In this document: positions 1 through 11,585 of the stretch, piece after piece
Position numbering within the stretch: position 1 is the first letter of the stretch
Layout of the letters: each line of letters starts with the position of its first letter
Assembly: GCA_027604705.1 (NCBI GenBank)
Contig: JADHYV010000007.1
Coordinates: 389,005 to 453,004 of the forward strand
Reading direction: 5' to 3'
DNA: 64,000 nucleotides
Source of the DNA: Allomyces arbusculus
Lineage: Eukaryota > Blastocladiomycota > Blastocladiomycetes > Blastocladiales > Blastocladiaceae
Notes under the pieces: model-generated
Database searches by the model: none
What the model saw: only the letters and a program-made list of their open reading frames with translations
What the model was told of the DNA's origin: nothing
Program-made: the position numbers and the translations under genes

Positions 1-1
1 T

Positions 2-127
2 TCGGACCGGATTTTGGTGCTGGCGAATGGGCGCGTCGTCGAATATGATGCGCCCGAGAGGTTGTTGGCGCAACCGGGGTCGGTGTTCCGTGCGTTGGTC
101 GAGGAGAGTTCGGCGCAGCATCACTGA
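2..127 (+). CDS. ABC transporter subfamily C (MRP/Ycf1-like), C-terminal end only
   Basis: Frame 2 is open from the window edge and gives 41 residues before a TGA. It reads as the last strand-helix part of a second nucleotide-binding domain: SDRILVLANGRVVEYDAP, then a short linker and GSVFRALVEESS. This 'DR(I/V)(L/I)VLxxGRVVExDxPxxLL...FxxLVxE' pattern is the usual tail of ABCC/MRP transporters, which export glutathione conjugates and other anions and in fungi often sit in the vacuole membrane. Everything upstream, including the Walker and signature motifs, lies outside the window, so the subfamily rests on this tail alone. Confidence 0.75.
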   Translation, partial: SDRILVLANGRVVEYDAPERLLAQPGSVFRALVEESSAQHH

Positions 128-963
128 GGAAGAGAGGAGGAGGAGGAGAGTGGAGAGTGAGGAGGAGGGCAGAGGAGGGTGTTTTGTTTGATGAGGATTG
201 TTTGTTTGGGAGACGTTGGCAAATGTCATGCTTGGCGCCAGTTGCAGATTTGCTGTTGCGGATTCCCTTTCTCGTCCGCCATGGCCCGGTGTGAAGCCGT
301 CCAAGCACGTCGCACTCAAGGACGTCAGCGCGTGCTGGTTGCCAACATGAGGGAGTGTTCCTCGCGATGATGGGTCGGCACAAGTCGGGTCTCGTCAAGA
401 AAGAACGCCGGTAATGGCCCATGTCCTTCAAACCAATGGAGAAGCAAATCAAAACCAACAGACTGTGGAGAAGCAGATCAAAACCAAAATGCGCAACATT
501 TTTTTGTCTTATGAGCGGTTTATGTACAAATTCCAACGGGGAACGACGACCGGCGGCGGTGCCCGGCCTCACAAGGCCGAGACGAAACGCGTACCGGCAC
601 ACCCCCGAATTAAAGAGAGCAGCAGCGGGCAGGCACTGGCGAGAGAGAGAGAGAGAGAACACAACGAGGCAGAGCCGAACCGGGTCGGAGTCGCGCACGC
701 GTTCAGGTTAGCCGGGAAGTCGGAGGGGGGTGAAGAGCACGGTCATGACACGGCGGCACGGTCTGGCTTGCGCGTGAGCACCGAGTGGCTGCCGTGGGGG
801 TAAAAGAGAACAGTACCTCCAACAATTAGCGCAGGTAGATAGAGAGAGGGACACTGTGGCACAAAAACGGATCCGAAGAAAAAACGAGCAAGAAAACAAG
901 AGATGACTCACCGAGCCCAGCGAACCGCGCACACCATCACCAAGGACGGAACGCTCGACGACC
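128..963. other. Convergent intergenic region
   Basis: This is the 3' space between the ABC transporter (plus) and the hypothetical gene ending at 964 (minus). Short open frames here have no recognisable domain. It holds a GA microsatellite and several A-rich tracts, and looks less GC-rich than the flanking genes. Confidence 0.6.
641..658. repeat. (GA)9 microsatellite
   Basis: Nine GA dinucleotides in a row, in the intergenic 3' region. Confidence 0.9.
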
Positions 964-2307
964 TTAGGCATCCAGCAACGCATCGAGTTCGCGCTGGAGC
1001 GCATCGTCGGCGCCCTCGTCGTGCTCGGCCCCACCGGCCATGAGCATCTCCGGCGTGAGCCACGCGTTCGCGACGACCTTACCCTCTTCGCCGCCCTCGT
1101 GCGGCGGCGACGGCGGAGTGCTCGGCGACGTCGCGCCTGACGCGAGCATGAGGCGGAGCCACTGGTAGGGCTCAAACTCCTCGGGCGAGACGGGCCGCGG
1201 GTCGGCGGCCGGCACGACCTCGGCCACGGGCAGTTCGTGGTGCTGCGGCGGGGACAGTGGGGCGCCGGGCACGGCGAGCGGCAAGTACGCGACGGCGGGT
1301 GCCGTGAGCCAAACAGGGGCCACGGGGTTCATGGTCCCGACCGGCGCCGACGCCGAGTGCACCAGGCTCGGCACAATCGTGTCCTTGGGCGGGCTCGGGA
1401 GCATGAGCGTGGCCGCCATCCCGAGCCGCGACAACGACCGCGCAGGCATGGGCGTTTCCGGGTGCGGCACGGGCGACGGCGACGAGGCCGTAATCCAGCT
1501 GCGCACGTCCGACTCGTCGTGGTCGTCGTCGTCGTCGCTCATGTCAGCGTCGTGCGCGTCCATATCGGCATGGCTCGTGTGCCGCAAGGCGACGGCGTGC
1601 AGGTACTCGGAAAAGTGCGACTTGAGGTCGGTGCTCGACCGGATGTGATCTGTGCGCCGGAGACGGGGAGCACAGCGGGGCGACGAGTTTAGTGCGTTGG
1701 TCATTATGACGGAGAGAGTACTGTGTCATCAAAGAAGTGAGGCAAAAGCAAGAAAGAAGAGAACAAAAGGGTCAAGTCAAGTCAAAGGCCACGGTCATCG
1801 TCGTCAGCAGCACCCTTCGTCTCGCTTCCTCGTCGTCATCCTCGACAGGGAAGTGGTGGAGCGGGTAGTCGTCACCGAGGCAATCATCGTCGACCGTATT
1901 GCGTCATCCCGCGCCCGTCTTGCCCCGCCGCGTCCGTCAGCGCGTGCGCGCACCCCCGAATTCGAGGAATCATGTCCCGATCCGGCGCCGGTCGAGAGGA
2001 CCAACGACCGGATTGCGTTCAAAGAACAAAAGAGAGAAAGAGGTGGGCGCTCAAGGCCAAAAAAATCCAACCAAAAGCAAACCCCCTTCTCGTCGGCGAC
2101 AGAAACGACCGACGTACATTTGCGGCGGGCTTTGTCGACGACGACGCGACTGAGCCGCTTGGGCTTGCGCTTGGAGCGCTTGCGCACAGCGCCGCCGCCC
2201 TGCTGCGAGGTGACCGAGGCGCGGCGTTGGCGCGGCACGGAGTGCGGGGCCGGCGACGGCGACGGCATCGAGTCCGAAGCGGCGGTCGCAGAGGAAGACG
2301 ATTTCAT
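964..2307 (-). CDS. Hypothetical protein with basic N-terminus and acidic patch
   Basis: Two exons on the minus strand, 2307-2118 and 1649-964, give 291 residues. The intron (2117-1650, 468 nt) starts GTACGT, ends CACAG and joins in phase 1. The join makes a continuous segment, KARRKYHIRSSTDLKSHF, which supports the model. Residues 40-63 are a strongly basic block (RKRSKRKPKRL) that could be a nuclear signal. Around residues 92-100 there is a run of five Asp, followed by Pro/Ser-rich sequence and an acidic C-terminus. No family is recognised. A nuclear regulatory role is only a guess from charge pattern. The intron is long for this window, so an unseen extra exon is possible. The start is the first ATG in frame after upstream non-coding-like sequence. 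Confidence 0.55.
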
Positions 2308-3457
2308 GGTCCAGAAGGACAGGGGTGTCCGCGTCCCGGCAGCGAGCCTTGTCGTTGAGGAGCGCTGGGACGTCGGGCGAGGATGACCGGACCGATTCGC
2401 CAAAGGAAACTGCACGGCAAAATGTCCAGAGCAGCACGGCAAGAGAGCGGTCGGCACAGGTCGGGGCAGAGGGAGAGGCTGGGGGCTCGCTCGCTCACAC
2501 ACACAACGGCACGGGCACACGGCGAGACTGGCGACGGCGGACGGGCACCGGCGACGAGGCAGCAGCGGCAGCGGCGGACCGAATGCAGGCGAATGCGGGA
2601 AGTTAGAGCGGCCAATGGATGAGCAGTCGTGAAGTCCACGACAGCCACGAAGAGCGGGCCGACGCCCAGTGGGACGACGGTGACGACTCGGTGCTGACGG
2701 TGCGGGGGACGGTGGCAACGGCGTGCGTCGGCTCTCGCCTCGGCAACGTGGAGCGAGGCAAGACTGCATTCGCACGTGCATCCACGCCCATCCTGCGGCC
2801 GGTCACGCCGCGAGTGTCTCCCGCTCGGCGCGTTTGTCTCGCGCCGCTCCACCTTTTGGCTGCCCGCGCTCGACTCCGCCGCCGCGCACACTACACACAT
2901 CTCGGCAGCCGCGTCGAGCAACTTCCGCCAAACAAGGCGCACCGGAACGCGAGCCACGTGCATGCAAGGCGCTCCCACGAGCGCATTTTCGGCGCACAGA
3001 GGGCCACTCGGCCAAATCGATCGCGACCGCGCGTGGGCCCCGGTCGGCGTCCCACCAAGCGGGCCTCCCCATTCGCGCTTGTCCCGGCCCGCCGCGCCGC
3101 CGCCGTTCCCGCAGATTCGCAGCAGCCCTAGCTGAGGGGCCCTTGCAGCCCGAGGAGCCTGGCCACGTCGCGCGCAGCGCATCGCATGCTGCTGCTGGAG
3201 CAGCGGCACACGGCAAGTCCTTGCTGGCGCTCGACACACCAGCGCGCCGGTGACCTCGCACGCCCCCGTGGGCCGCGCTCAGCAACGAATTCCGAACCTT
3301 GCGGTCGCCCTCGCCCATCTCCACCGACTCTCTGCTGCTTCTGTCGCTCATGTCTGCGAGGTACCCGTTACCGCACCCAGTGCATCGCGCCCGACGAGGT
3401 GCTGCCAAGCCGCCGCCCGGCCGTGCCCTCAAGGCAGCGGCACCATCATCAACCGTC
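2308..3457. other. Divergent intergenic region
   Basis: Shared upstream space of the minus hypothetical gene and the plus peroxidase fusion gene. Open frames overlap on all six frames, as expected from GC-rich sequence, with no domain signature. It presumably holds both promoters; I see no clear TATA box. Confidence 0.5.
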
Positions 3458-6400
3458 ATGACCCTGCTTCTTGCACTCATCTGCGTGATATCCTTACTTT
3501 GCGCACCCAACGCGCGCGCCCAATCCGTCACGGCCGCGATCCCATGGAATGGATGGGCCAACAACCTCGCGCACCCGGACTGGGGCGCGACCAATACTTC
3601 GGCCGCAACGCTCTCGCGCACGTTGATCCCGAGCGCGTTTGCCGACAATGTCTCGATTCCGGTACCGAGCGCTGCCGGCTCGGCGCGCGCCATGGTCACG
3701 GCGCTCTTTACCAATGCCTCGGTCGCGGCATCTGTCGCGAACGTGCCGCGCACGGCCGCGTGGTCAGCGTTTGCGTCGCACTTGACCGAAGTACGTTTCC
3801 GCGAAGGGAGAGGCGATGGTATGGCGGCGTTGAGCTGACGTGCCGCGTTAGCTCGTCTACTTTGACCTCGTCCGGCTCGCGCCCAACGTCTCCGACCCGT
3901 GGCCGATGCCCGTCCCGGCCTGCGACCCGGACTGGGACGAACTGTGTCTCGGAGGTGTCACGCTGCCGTACTTTCGTGCGCAGGCCGCGCTCACGGGCCC
4001 GCGCGGTGAGCGCGCTGCGCTCAACTCGGCCACGCCCTACCTCGACCTCGAATTTCTTTACGGTCCGGCCCGAGTCCCTACCGTGTCGGAAATTAGCGGA
4101 TCTCGGTGCTCACATTCTTCTCCACCCACTCGCTAGGCCAGAGCGCAGCCGCCGCCACGCCGCTACGGTCCTTTACCGACGGCCAGCTGCTCCTGCCGAA
4201 CGGATACCTGCAAAACACGACCACGACCTCCGCGCAATTACTCGACGACGTGCTCGTCCCGGCCGGCACGATGCTCTTCCTTGCGGGCGACCTGCGCATC
4301 AACAAGAACCCGGCGCTTGCCGCCATGGTCACGCTGCTCGCGCGCGAGCATAACCGGCGCGCGGCACAGCTCAAGGCCGCGGGCACATTTGTGACCGACG
4401 ACGAGTACGTGTGGCCTGTGATAAGATGCACGGCAGTCCGGATCGGACTGACGCGAAGTGCGATGGATAGCCTGTTTGCCAACGCGCGCCGGTGGACGAT
4501 TGCTGTCTGGCAACACATGGTGCACGACGACGTACGCCCCTCTCCCCTTTTTCCCCACACCCACTTTCTCCACCCTAATTCTCCACGATCACTTCCGTCC
4601 ACAGTTCTTCTCCTCGATCCTCGGCGCGGGCCTCGCGTCCTTTTCCTACTCGAACGCGACCAACCCGGCCATCGACAGTTTCATGGCCGCCTGCGCACTC
4701 CGGTTCCCGCTGACCGGCGCCAACCAGATCCTCTACCGCGTCGCTTCCGACGGGACGACCGCGTCCGGCGGACATGTCTCCCTCACCACCACCAGCTACG
4801 ACGCCAGCGCGCTCACCCGCGCGGGAATCGATCACGTCTTGCGCGGCCTCGTCGTCGCGCGTGAATCCGCATGCGGCGTCTCTTCCCCGTCCGACCGGGC
4901 ACTCACCCTCGCGCAGGCGTTGCACCGGAGCATGGACCTGGGGGTGCCCAAGTACAACGCGGTGCGCGCCGCGCTCGGTCTGACTCCCGCGACGTCCTTC
5001 GCGTCCATTTCGAGCACCCCGGCGGTGCAGGCGGCGTTGGCGGCCATGTACCCGAGCGTGTCGTCCGTCGATGCGTGCGTCGGTGCCTGGGCCGAGGACG
5101 CGAAACCGTACGCGCGCGTGGGTACCACGTTCGCGACGGCCTGGCAGCGGCAGTTGCTCGCGGTGCGCAACGGGGACCGGTTCTGGTACCAGAACACGCT
5201 GGCGACGGCGGATTACTTCGCGGTCAAAAAGCGAGTCTGGGCGAGCCTGGTATCCGAGTTCACGAGCATCGCACGGTTCCCGCAGAGTGTCGTCGAAGTC
5301 GTACCCGACGCGTCGTCGGCGTTTTTAAACGCCACGACGACGACCGGGAACGCGACGGCGACCGCGGGTGGGAGTCCGGTCGTGAAACTGACCGACGGGG
5401 TGTGGCTCAACTGGACGCTGTCGGCGAGTTCGATCACTTTCGAAGCAACGGTCACAAAGTCCGGCTGGTTTGCGTTCGCGATTGGCGCCGGCATGCCGAA
5501 TTTCCAGGACGTCGCGCTCGTGACGTGGGTGAATGGGGTACCGACGATCGCCGACGCGTACACGAACGGGTACGCGCCGGCGGTCGATACGACGCAGCCG
5601 GGCGGAACGTCGCGGCTGGTCCTGACCTACACCAAGGACGCGTTGGGCCGGAACCACTATGTCTGGACGCGGCCGCTGTTGTCGACCGATCCGTGGGACT
5701 TGAATATCACGAACCCGTCAATGCCGACGTCGTGCAGTTTCGCGCTCGGCACGTCGCCGAGCGCGTCGTACCACGGGGCTCTGCGTGGGGTGATTGCGCT
5801 CACGTTTAACACGACGACGACGAGCACGGGAGGAGTCACGCTTCCGCCGCCGACGACCGTGGTCTCGACCAACTGGCCGCTGGGCGTGCAGCTGCTACAC
5901 GGCGCGTTCATGGTCTCGGCGTTCTACGGCGCGATCCCGCTCGGCGTGATCACGGCGCGGTACCTGGTTAACAAAAAGTGGCTCAACCAGCATATCAAGT
6001 TCAGCATGTTTGTGCTCTCGCAAGTGTCCGTGTCCATCGCGACCGCGATTATCGGGGCCAATATCGATCTCCTCGCACTGCCGCATGGGATGATCGGCGT
6101 CGCGACCATGGTGTTGCTCATGGTCGCGACTGTGTCTGGCGCCCTGATCGCCAAGGAACTAAACGCGTCGTTGCGCACGTACCGGCTGTTACGGTGGTCG
6201 CATATTATCGTGGCCATGTCGGCGTGGGGGCTCGGCACGTACAATTGTTTCCTCGGGCTCGGGATCGTAGTCGAGCGCAACCCGGACCTCGAGTGGCTGC
6301 ACTGGCTGCTCGTGTTCCTGACGGGGTTCGTCGCCGTGATTATGGCTTCGTTTGAAGTCTGGCGCATCCGGAACGGCAAGGTCATGCTCAAGGGACTCGT

Positions 6401-8356
6401 CAAGTTGAACGCCGCGCACGCCGGTGCGGGCCACGGCGCCGCGACGAGCGTGGCCGGCGCAATGTTTGCCGAGGCCGACGACGACCATGATAAGACGATG
6501 CCCGAGTTCACCTGGGACGATATTAATGCGAAAATCGCCGACGGGTCGTTGTGGCTCGTGATTGAAGGGGTCGTTTACGTACGTTACGTTGTGCGCGGTG
6601 CGGGGGTGCACGGTGCGGAACTGACACATCTTGCTGGTCGTAGGATATCACCTACTTTGTCAACTCGCATCCGGGCGACGACATTTTGCGGTACGTCGGC
6701 ACCGACGCGTCGGCCGCGTTCGAGGGCATGCCCGCGCCGCGGTCCGCCTCCGCTGCTGCCGGATCCAAGACCGACCCAAGCACGCACGCGACCGCCGAGG
6801 CCTCCGGCACCTCGACTGCCGCCGCGCCGCGGCGCCTTTCTATTGCCATCCGCCGCCGCGCCGGCAGTTCTGCAACCCTGCACGACGGCAACCGGCGGTT
6901 ACACACGCACTCGCGGCGCGCGCGGCACAAGCTGGCCACCTTAGCCGTCGGCGTCCTCAAGGAAGGCGGGCTCGGGTCGCACAACGTGCTCACGTCGCAT
7001 TTCGACTTATCCGAGCGCCCGTTGCGCAACGACGCGCCGTCGTGGGTGCCGATGACGCCGCGCGACGCGCGCGGTTTGCATGCGACCAAGTTCCGCCCAC
7101 TGAAGTTGATCAAGAAGGAGCAGTTGACGAGTCCTACGAGTGGGGCCGGCGCGGTATTCCGGTTCCGGTTCGCGTTTGAGCGCGCGAGTGATGTCGTCTG
7201 GTGCGTGCCGGGCGACGCGGTCGTCGTGCAGTTGGTGCCGGTGAATGGCAAAGTGCCACGGACTAGGGCGTATACGCCAATTGCCGTGCATAGTAAGGGC
7301 GTGATGGATTTGTTAATCAAGGTCCGCACCCGATCCGGCCGTGACGATCGCCCGGCGCGCGGCACTCACTCTCCCATTGCTTGATTCTAGATCTACCCGC
7401 AGGGTGGGCTCACCGCCGAACTCGCCAAGTGCAACGAAGGCGAATTTATCACGATTCGCGGGCCGATCCACGCGTCGCGCCCACTGCTCAAGTCCGTCCC
7501 GGACCCGCGGCACCCGGGCGCGCTCATCCCGGACCCAAAGACGTCCGGGTGCTACTCGCACCTCGCCCTCATCTCCGCCGGGTCCGGCCTGACCCCGATG
7601 CTCCTGTGGATCGACTACTTCCTGCGCTTCGCGCCGCGGGACGCCGCCACTGGCGACCCGTCGTGCAAACTGACTCTCCTGCACCAAGTCTCGACCGCCG
7701 ACGAACTCGTCTACACCAAGGAACTCGGCGAGATGCGCAAGCAGGCGCGCGGCGCCATCACGATCCGTTACTTCCTGTCGCAGGGCGGAAACGTGCCGCT
7801 GCACTTACAGGCGGACGCGGTGCCACGGAAAATCGCGCTCGACGATTTGCGGCGATACTTGCCCGCGCCTGCCGCGCGCCTGCCGCCGACTCTGACCGTG
7901 ACCAAGACGGTCGCCACGGGATCGCACACGTCCTTGTCGGCGTCGTCCACTTCGGCGGCGGCCGTGCCGACCGCACCAGCGCCCAGGCTGGACCGGATCG
8001 CTTCGGCCTTACAGGCGCTCGCGGCGGTCGCGCACTTACATCCGGCGGCGGCCGCCGCCGCGGGTGGGAAACGCGCCAACGCGGCGGCGACGCCGGCGCC
8101 AGGGATGCGCCGGCGGAGTAGTTTGGCGTTCACCCCACTGTTGCAGGCCGAGTCGAGTGCCGCCAGCGAAGGGCGGCCGACGGTGGTCGTCGAGGATGAG
8201 GATGCTGGGGGTGGGCGTGGGAAGGTGGGACGGCCGGTCGCGCCGGACGCGCCGTCGTGTATGGTGCTCGTGTGTGGACCGGCCGGGTTCAATACGAACT
8301 TGGTCGAGATGTTGGCCGAGTTGCGGTATACGGGGGAGGAGGTGATGCTGCTGTGA
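3458..8356 (+). CDS. DUOX-like heme peroxidase-DOMON-cytochrome b561-cytochrome b5-reductase fusion
   Basis: Seven exons: 3458-3790, 3852-4062, 4137-4404, 4471-4531, 4605-6578, 6644-7321, 7391-8356; 1,496 residues. Residues 1-22 are a signal peptide. Residues 30-545 are an animal-type peroxidase close to DUOX: GWANNLAHPDWG, LRSFTDGQL, AGDLRINKNPALAAM, REHNRRA (proximal His ~253); His108 is the likely distal His. A DOMON domain follows (~550-705), then cytochrome b561 (~712-887) with five membrane spans and four ligand His (723, 754, 785, 824). Cytochrome b5 (~926-1054) has WLVIEGVVYDIT and HPGD. The FAD/NAD module (~1098-1496) has RAYTPI, GPIH, SAGSGLTPML and CGPAGFN. Predicted topology: peroxidase and DOMON outside, b5 and reductase in the cytosol. 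It likely moves electrons from NAD(P)H outward. Activity and substrate are inferred. The start is the ATG that gives a clean signal peptide; the frame is open upstream. Confidence 0.88.
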
Positions 8357-9067
8357 TGCGATGGGGACTGTGGGTAGGGTAGGGGAGGGACTGGAGGTGG
8401 GATAGAGAATGGGGGGGGGGGGGACTGACTTTGCATATGAGCGTATATTTTGAAAGGATTTGGTATTGGTTTGGAGCGCGGATCGAGGGGCACAAAGCGC
8501 GAGTTCGGCCGACGTGACGATGGCAAAAGCGTGGGGGATGGCCGACACGGCGGCAGGCGTGCCGTCAACATGCTTGACGACGGTTGTCACGAACGACGAC
8601 GACGGCCGTCGCGACCATGTTAAGTAAGTCCCGATCGCAGCACCATGGCGCGCGGCTTGGCCGGGCTCGACGGTTGGGTGAGGAGGGGTGGCCAAAAAAA
8701 TTGACTTGAAGAATAACGAGCTAGGCCTCCCGATAACTGATGAAATCGAAAGGAAGCAATTTTTTCTTTCGCGCAACGGCAACAACGACGAAGAGGTGGG
8801 GGGAGGGGAGCCGTCATCAGCGACGGCATAAAAAGGCGGCGAAGGTGAACAACCGGGACGGAGTACACGGCGCGAGCGACGGAAGAAGGAAAGGCAAACG
8901 GGAAATCCAATCGAATCCAATCAAGTCAGATGTACCAACAACCGACAGGTAAACGGCGAAAAAGGAAACAACAAACGACCGCGTGCACGAGCCCCCCCAA
9001 AGCGCCGGCGATGGGAGCCGGACCTTGGGGCGCGCACACACCACGGCCGACTCGCACAAATGCGCGC
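8357..9067. other. Convergent intergenic region with poly-G tract
   Basis: 3' space between the peroxidase fusion (plus) and beta-tubulin (minus). It contains a run of 13 G at 8411-8423 and several A-rich tracts. No gene is supported here. Confidence 0.6.
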
Positions 9068-11030
9068 TTAGGCCTCGGCCTCGGCATCGCCCTCCTCGTC
9101 GAGCTCGCCCTCGTCGTCGGCGGTCGCGTCCTGGTACTGCTGGTACTCGGAGACGAGATCGTTCATGTTCGACTCGGCCTCGGTGAACTCCATCTCGTCC
9201 ATGCCCTCGCCCGTGTACCAGTGCAAGAAGGCCTTGCGGCGGAACATGGACGTGAACTGGTCCGAAATGCGCTTGAACAGCTCCTGGATCGCCGTCGAGT
9301 TGCCAATGAACGTGACCGACATCTTGAGCCCCTTGGGCGGGATGTCACAGACGGCCGTCTTGACGTTGTTCGGGATCCACTCCACAAAGTAGGACGAGTT
9401 CTTGTTCTGCACGTTGAGCATTTGCTCGTCGACCTCCTTCATCGACATGCGACCGCGGAACATGACGGCGACCGTCAGGTAGCGGCCGTGGCGCGGGTCC
9501 GACGCGGCCATCATGTTCTTGGCATCGAACATTTGCTGCGTGAGCTCCGGCACCGTCAGGGCGCGGTACTGCTGCGAGCCACGCGACGTGAGCGGCGCGA
9601 AACCGACCATGAAGAAGTGCAGACGCGGGAACGGCACGAGGTTGACGGCGAGCTTGCGCAGATCAGCGTTGAGCTGACCGGGGAAACGCAGGCACGTCGT
9701 GATGCCCGACATGACGGCCGAGACGAGGTGGTTGAGGTCGCCGTAGGTCGGCGTCGTGAGCTTGAGCGTGCGGAAGCAAATGTCGTAGAGCGCCTCGTTG
9801 TCAATGCAGAAGGTCTCGTCCGAGTTCTCGACGAGCTGGTGCACCGAGAGCGTCGCGTTGTAGGGCTCGACGACCGTGTCGGACACCTTGGGCGACGGCA
9901 CAACCGAGAACGTGCACATCATGCGGTCCGGGTATTCTTCGCGGATCTTGGAGATCAGGAGCGTGCCCATACCGGCACCGGTACCGCCACCGAGCGAGTG
10001 CGTGATCTGGAAACCCTGCAGGCAGTCGCACGACTCGGCCTCCTTGCGCACAACATCGAGCACCGAGTCGACGAGCTCAGCACCCTCCGTGTAGTGACCC
10101 TTGGCCCAGTTGTTGCCGGCACCCGACTGGCCGAACACAAAGTTGTCCGGGCGGAAGAGCTGGCCAAAGGGGCCGGCGCGAACCGAGTCCATGGTGCCTG
10201 GCTCGAGATCGACGAGCACGGCGCGCGGCACGTATTTGCCACCCGTGGCTAGAGAGCGAGGCGGAGGTGGAGGTGGGTACCGCGTCAGTTCCAGGGGGTC
10301 CGGGAGACGGGGCCAAAAAAAGGGGGGATCACGTCGCGTCTCGCGACGGCGCTGATCACGACGTATAAAAGACGTACCCTCGTTGTAGTAGACATTGACG
10401 CGCTCAAGCTGCAAGTCCGAGTCGCCGTGGTAGGTACCGGTCGGGTCAATGCCGTGCTCGTCCGAGATCACCTCCCAGAACTTGGCACCGATTTGGTTAC
10501 CGCACTAGAGAGGAGGAAGTGGAAGCAAGCCAGAGGAAGTGAGTGAGTTGTGGTGGGACGGGCGATCATTCATGCATGCATGCAACAGCTCCCTCACTCG
10601 TCAAAGGGCACCTTGGCCGAGCCACGGTATCCGGCATCACATCGCGTTGCTGCTCGTTGGTCCTGCTCACCGCGCGCAGGTCGGAGGTGGAGCGGACGCG
10701 ATGCAAAAGCGCAAGGCCGTGGAGGAGGCGCGGGCATGGGCCACCACCAACTCTGCTGCCGCTTGGACATCGACCAACCCGACCCGACCCCGGTGCTCCG
10801 AGACCCCGACGACACCGACGATGGGTACGACAACGACGCGATGCGGATGCACGCGGCTTGGCGCACGGGCACGCTTCCTTGTTCCGTGGCGGGACCGGGG
10901 CGGGCAGGGGCGACGGGGTTCGCCAAGGGCAGCAACACGTGCGACCAGCAACAACCAGGTCCGCGACGAGCTCGAGAGCGCAGCAAATGATAGATACCTG
11001 GCCGGTCTGGAGGTGGACGATCTCGCGCAT
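9068..11030 (-). CDS. TUB2: Beta-tubulin
   Basis: Three exons on the minus strand: 11030-10998, 10504-10378 and 10248-9068, giving 446 residues, the normal length. The first exon is [11 protein letters not shown]; the second starts [11 protein letters not shown]; the third holds the GTP-binding tubulin signature GGGTGAGMG. Introns are 493 nt (GTATCT...CTAG) and 129 nt (GTACGT...CTAG). The protein pairs with alpha-tubulin to build microtubules of spindle, cytoplasm and flagellum. Residues linked to benzimidazole resistance in fungi look wild-type: the SDETF segment keeps Glu198 and Phe200, and TFSVVPSP keeps Phe167. The acidic tail is typical. The first intron, directly after the 11-codon exon, is unusually long for this window. 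Confidence 0.97.
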
Positions 11031-11585
11031 GGTGGACTTGTTGTGGAGAGGGCGGGTGGGGGGGTGAAACGACAAGAGACGACGGCACGCTGGGGAGGAG
11101 AGGATGGCGCGGGCGCGACGGCGTTAGCCCTTGAAGGTGCGCGGCGGGCGGGCGAGCAGCAGGGCGCCGTGTGTGTGGATGGCCGGCGAACGGGCACGGC
11201 AAAGTTGACTTCGGCGCGCCTCGTCCTGCTCGCTGCTGCCCACAATCCCGAGCGCAAAACCACGCGCGGGACGCACCAAAATCCAAGCGCAAAACCGCCT
11301 CCGCATTGGCGCCCCTTGCGCGTCACGCGCGCAAGGCACGCCACGGGCGCGGACCGCTGCCAAATCCATCCGGTCGAACTCAAGGTGGCACGCGTGGCGT
11401 CTGTCTCCCGCTTACCGCAATGTCTCCCCGCACAATCCGCGTTTCTGGCCGGCTCGGCCTTCCGCGAGCAAGCGCGCACGAACCCATCGCGTCGAATGCA
11501 GTCTGCACGCAATGCACCGCCTGATCGTGATCATTACACATCTATTGCTACACTCCACCTGCCATGGCCGCGCTGCACAGCCATC
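11031..11585. other. Upstream region of beta-tubulin
   Basis: Space between the beta-tubulin start and the stop of the next minus-strand gene. It should carry the tubulin promoter. No gene or clear motif seen. Confidence 0.5.

Noticed and set aside
3299-3457. Upstream ATG in frame with the peroxidase fusion
   Set aside because: It would bury the signal peptide 53 residues inside the protein; the ATG at 3458 gives a normal secretory start.
8930-10252. A 440-codon plus-strand open frame over beta-tubulin
   Set aside because: It is antisense to tubulin and explained by the same codon bias.
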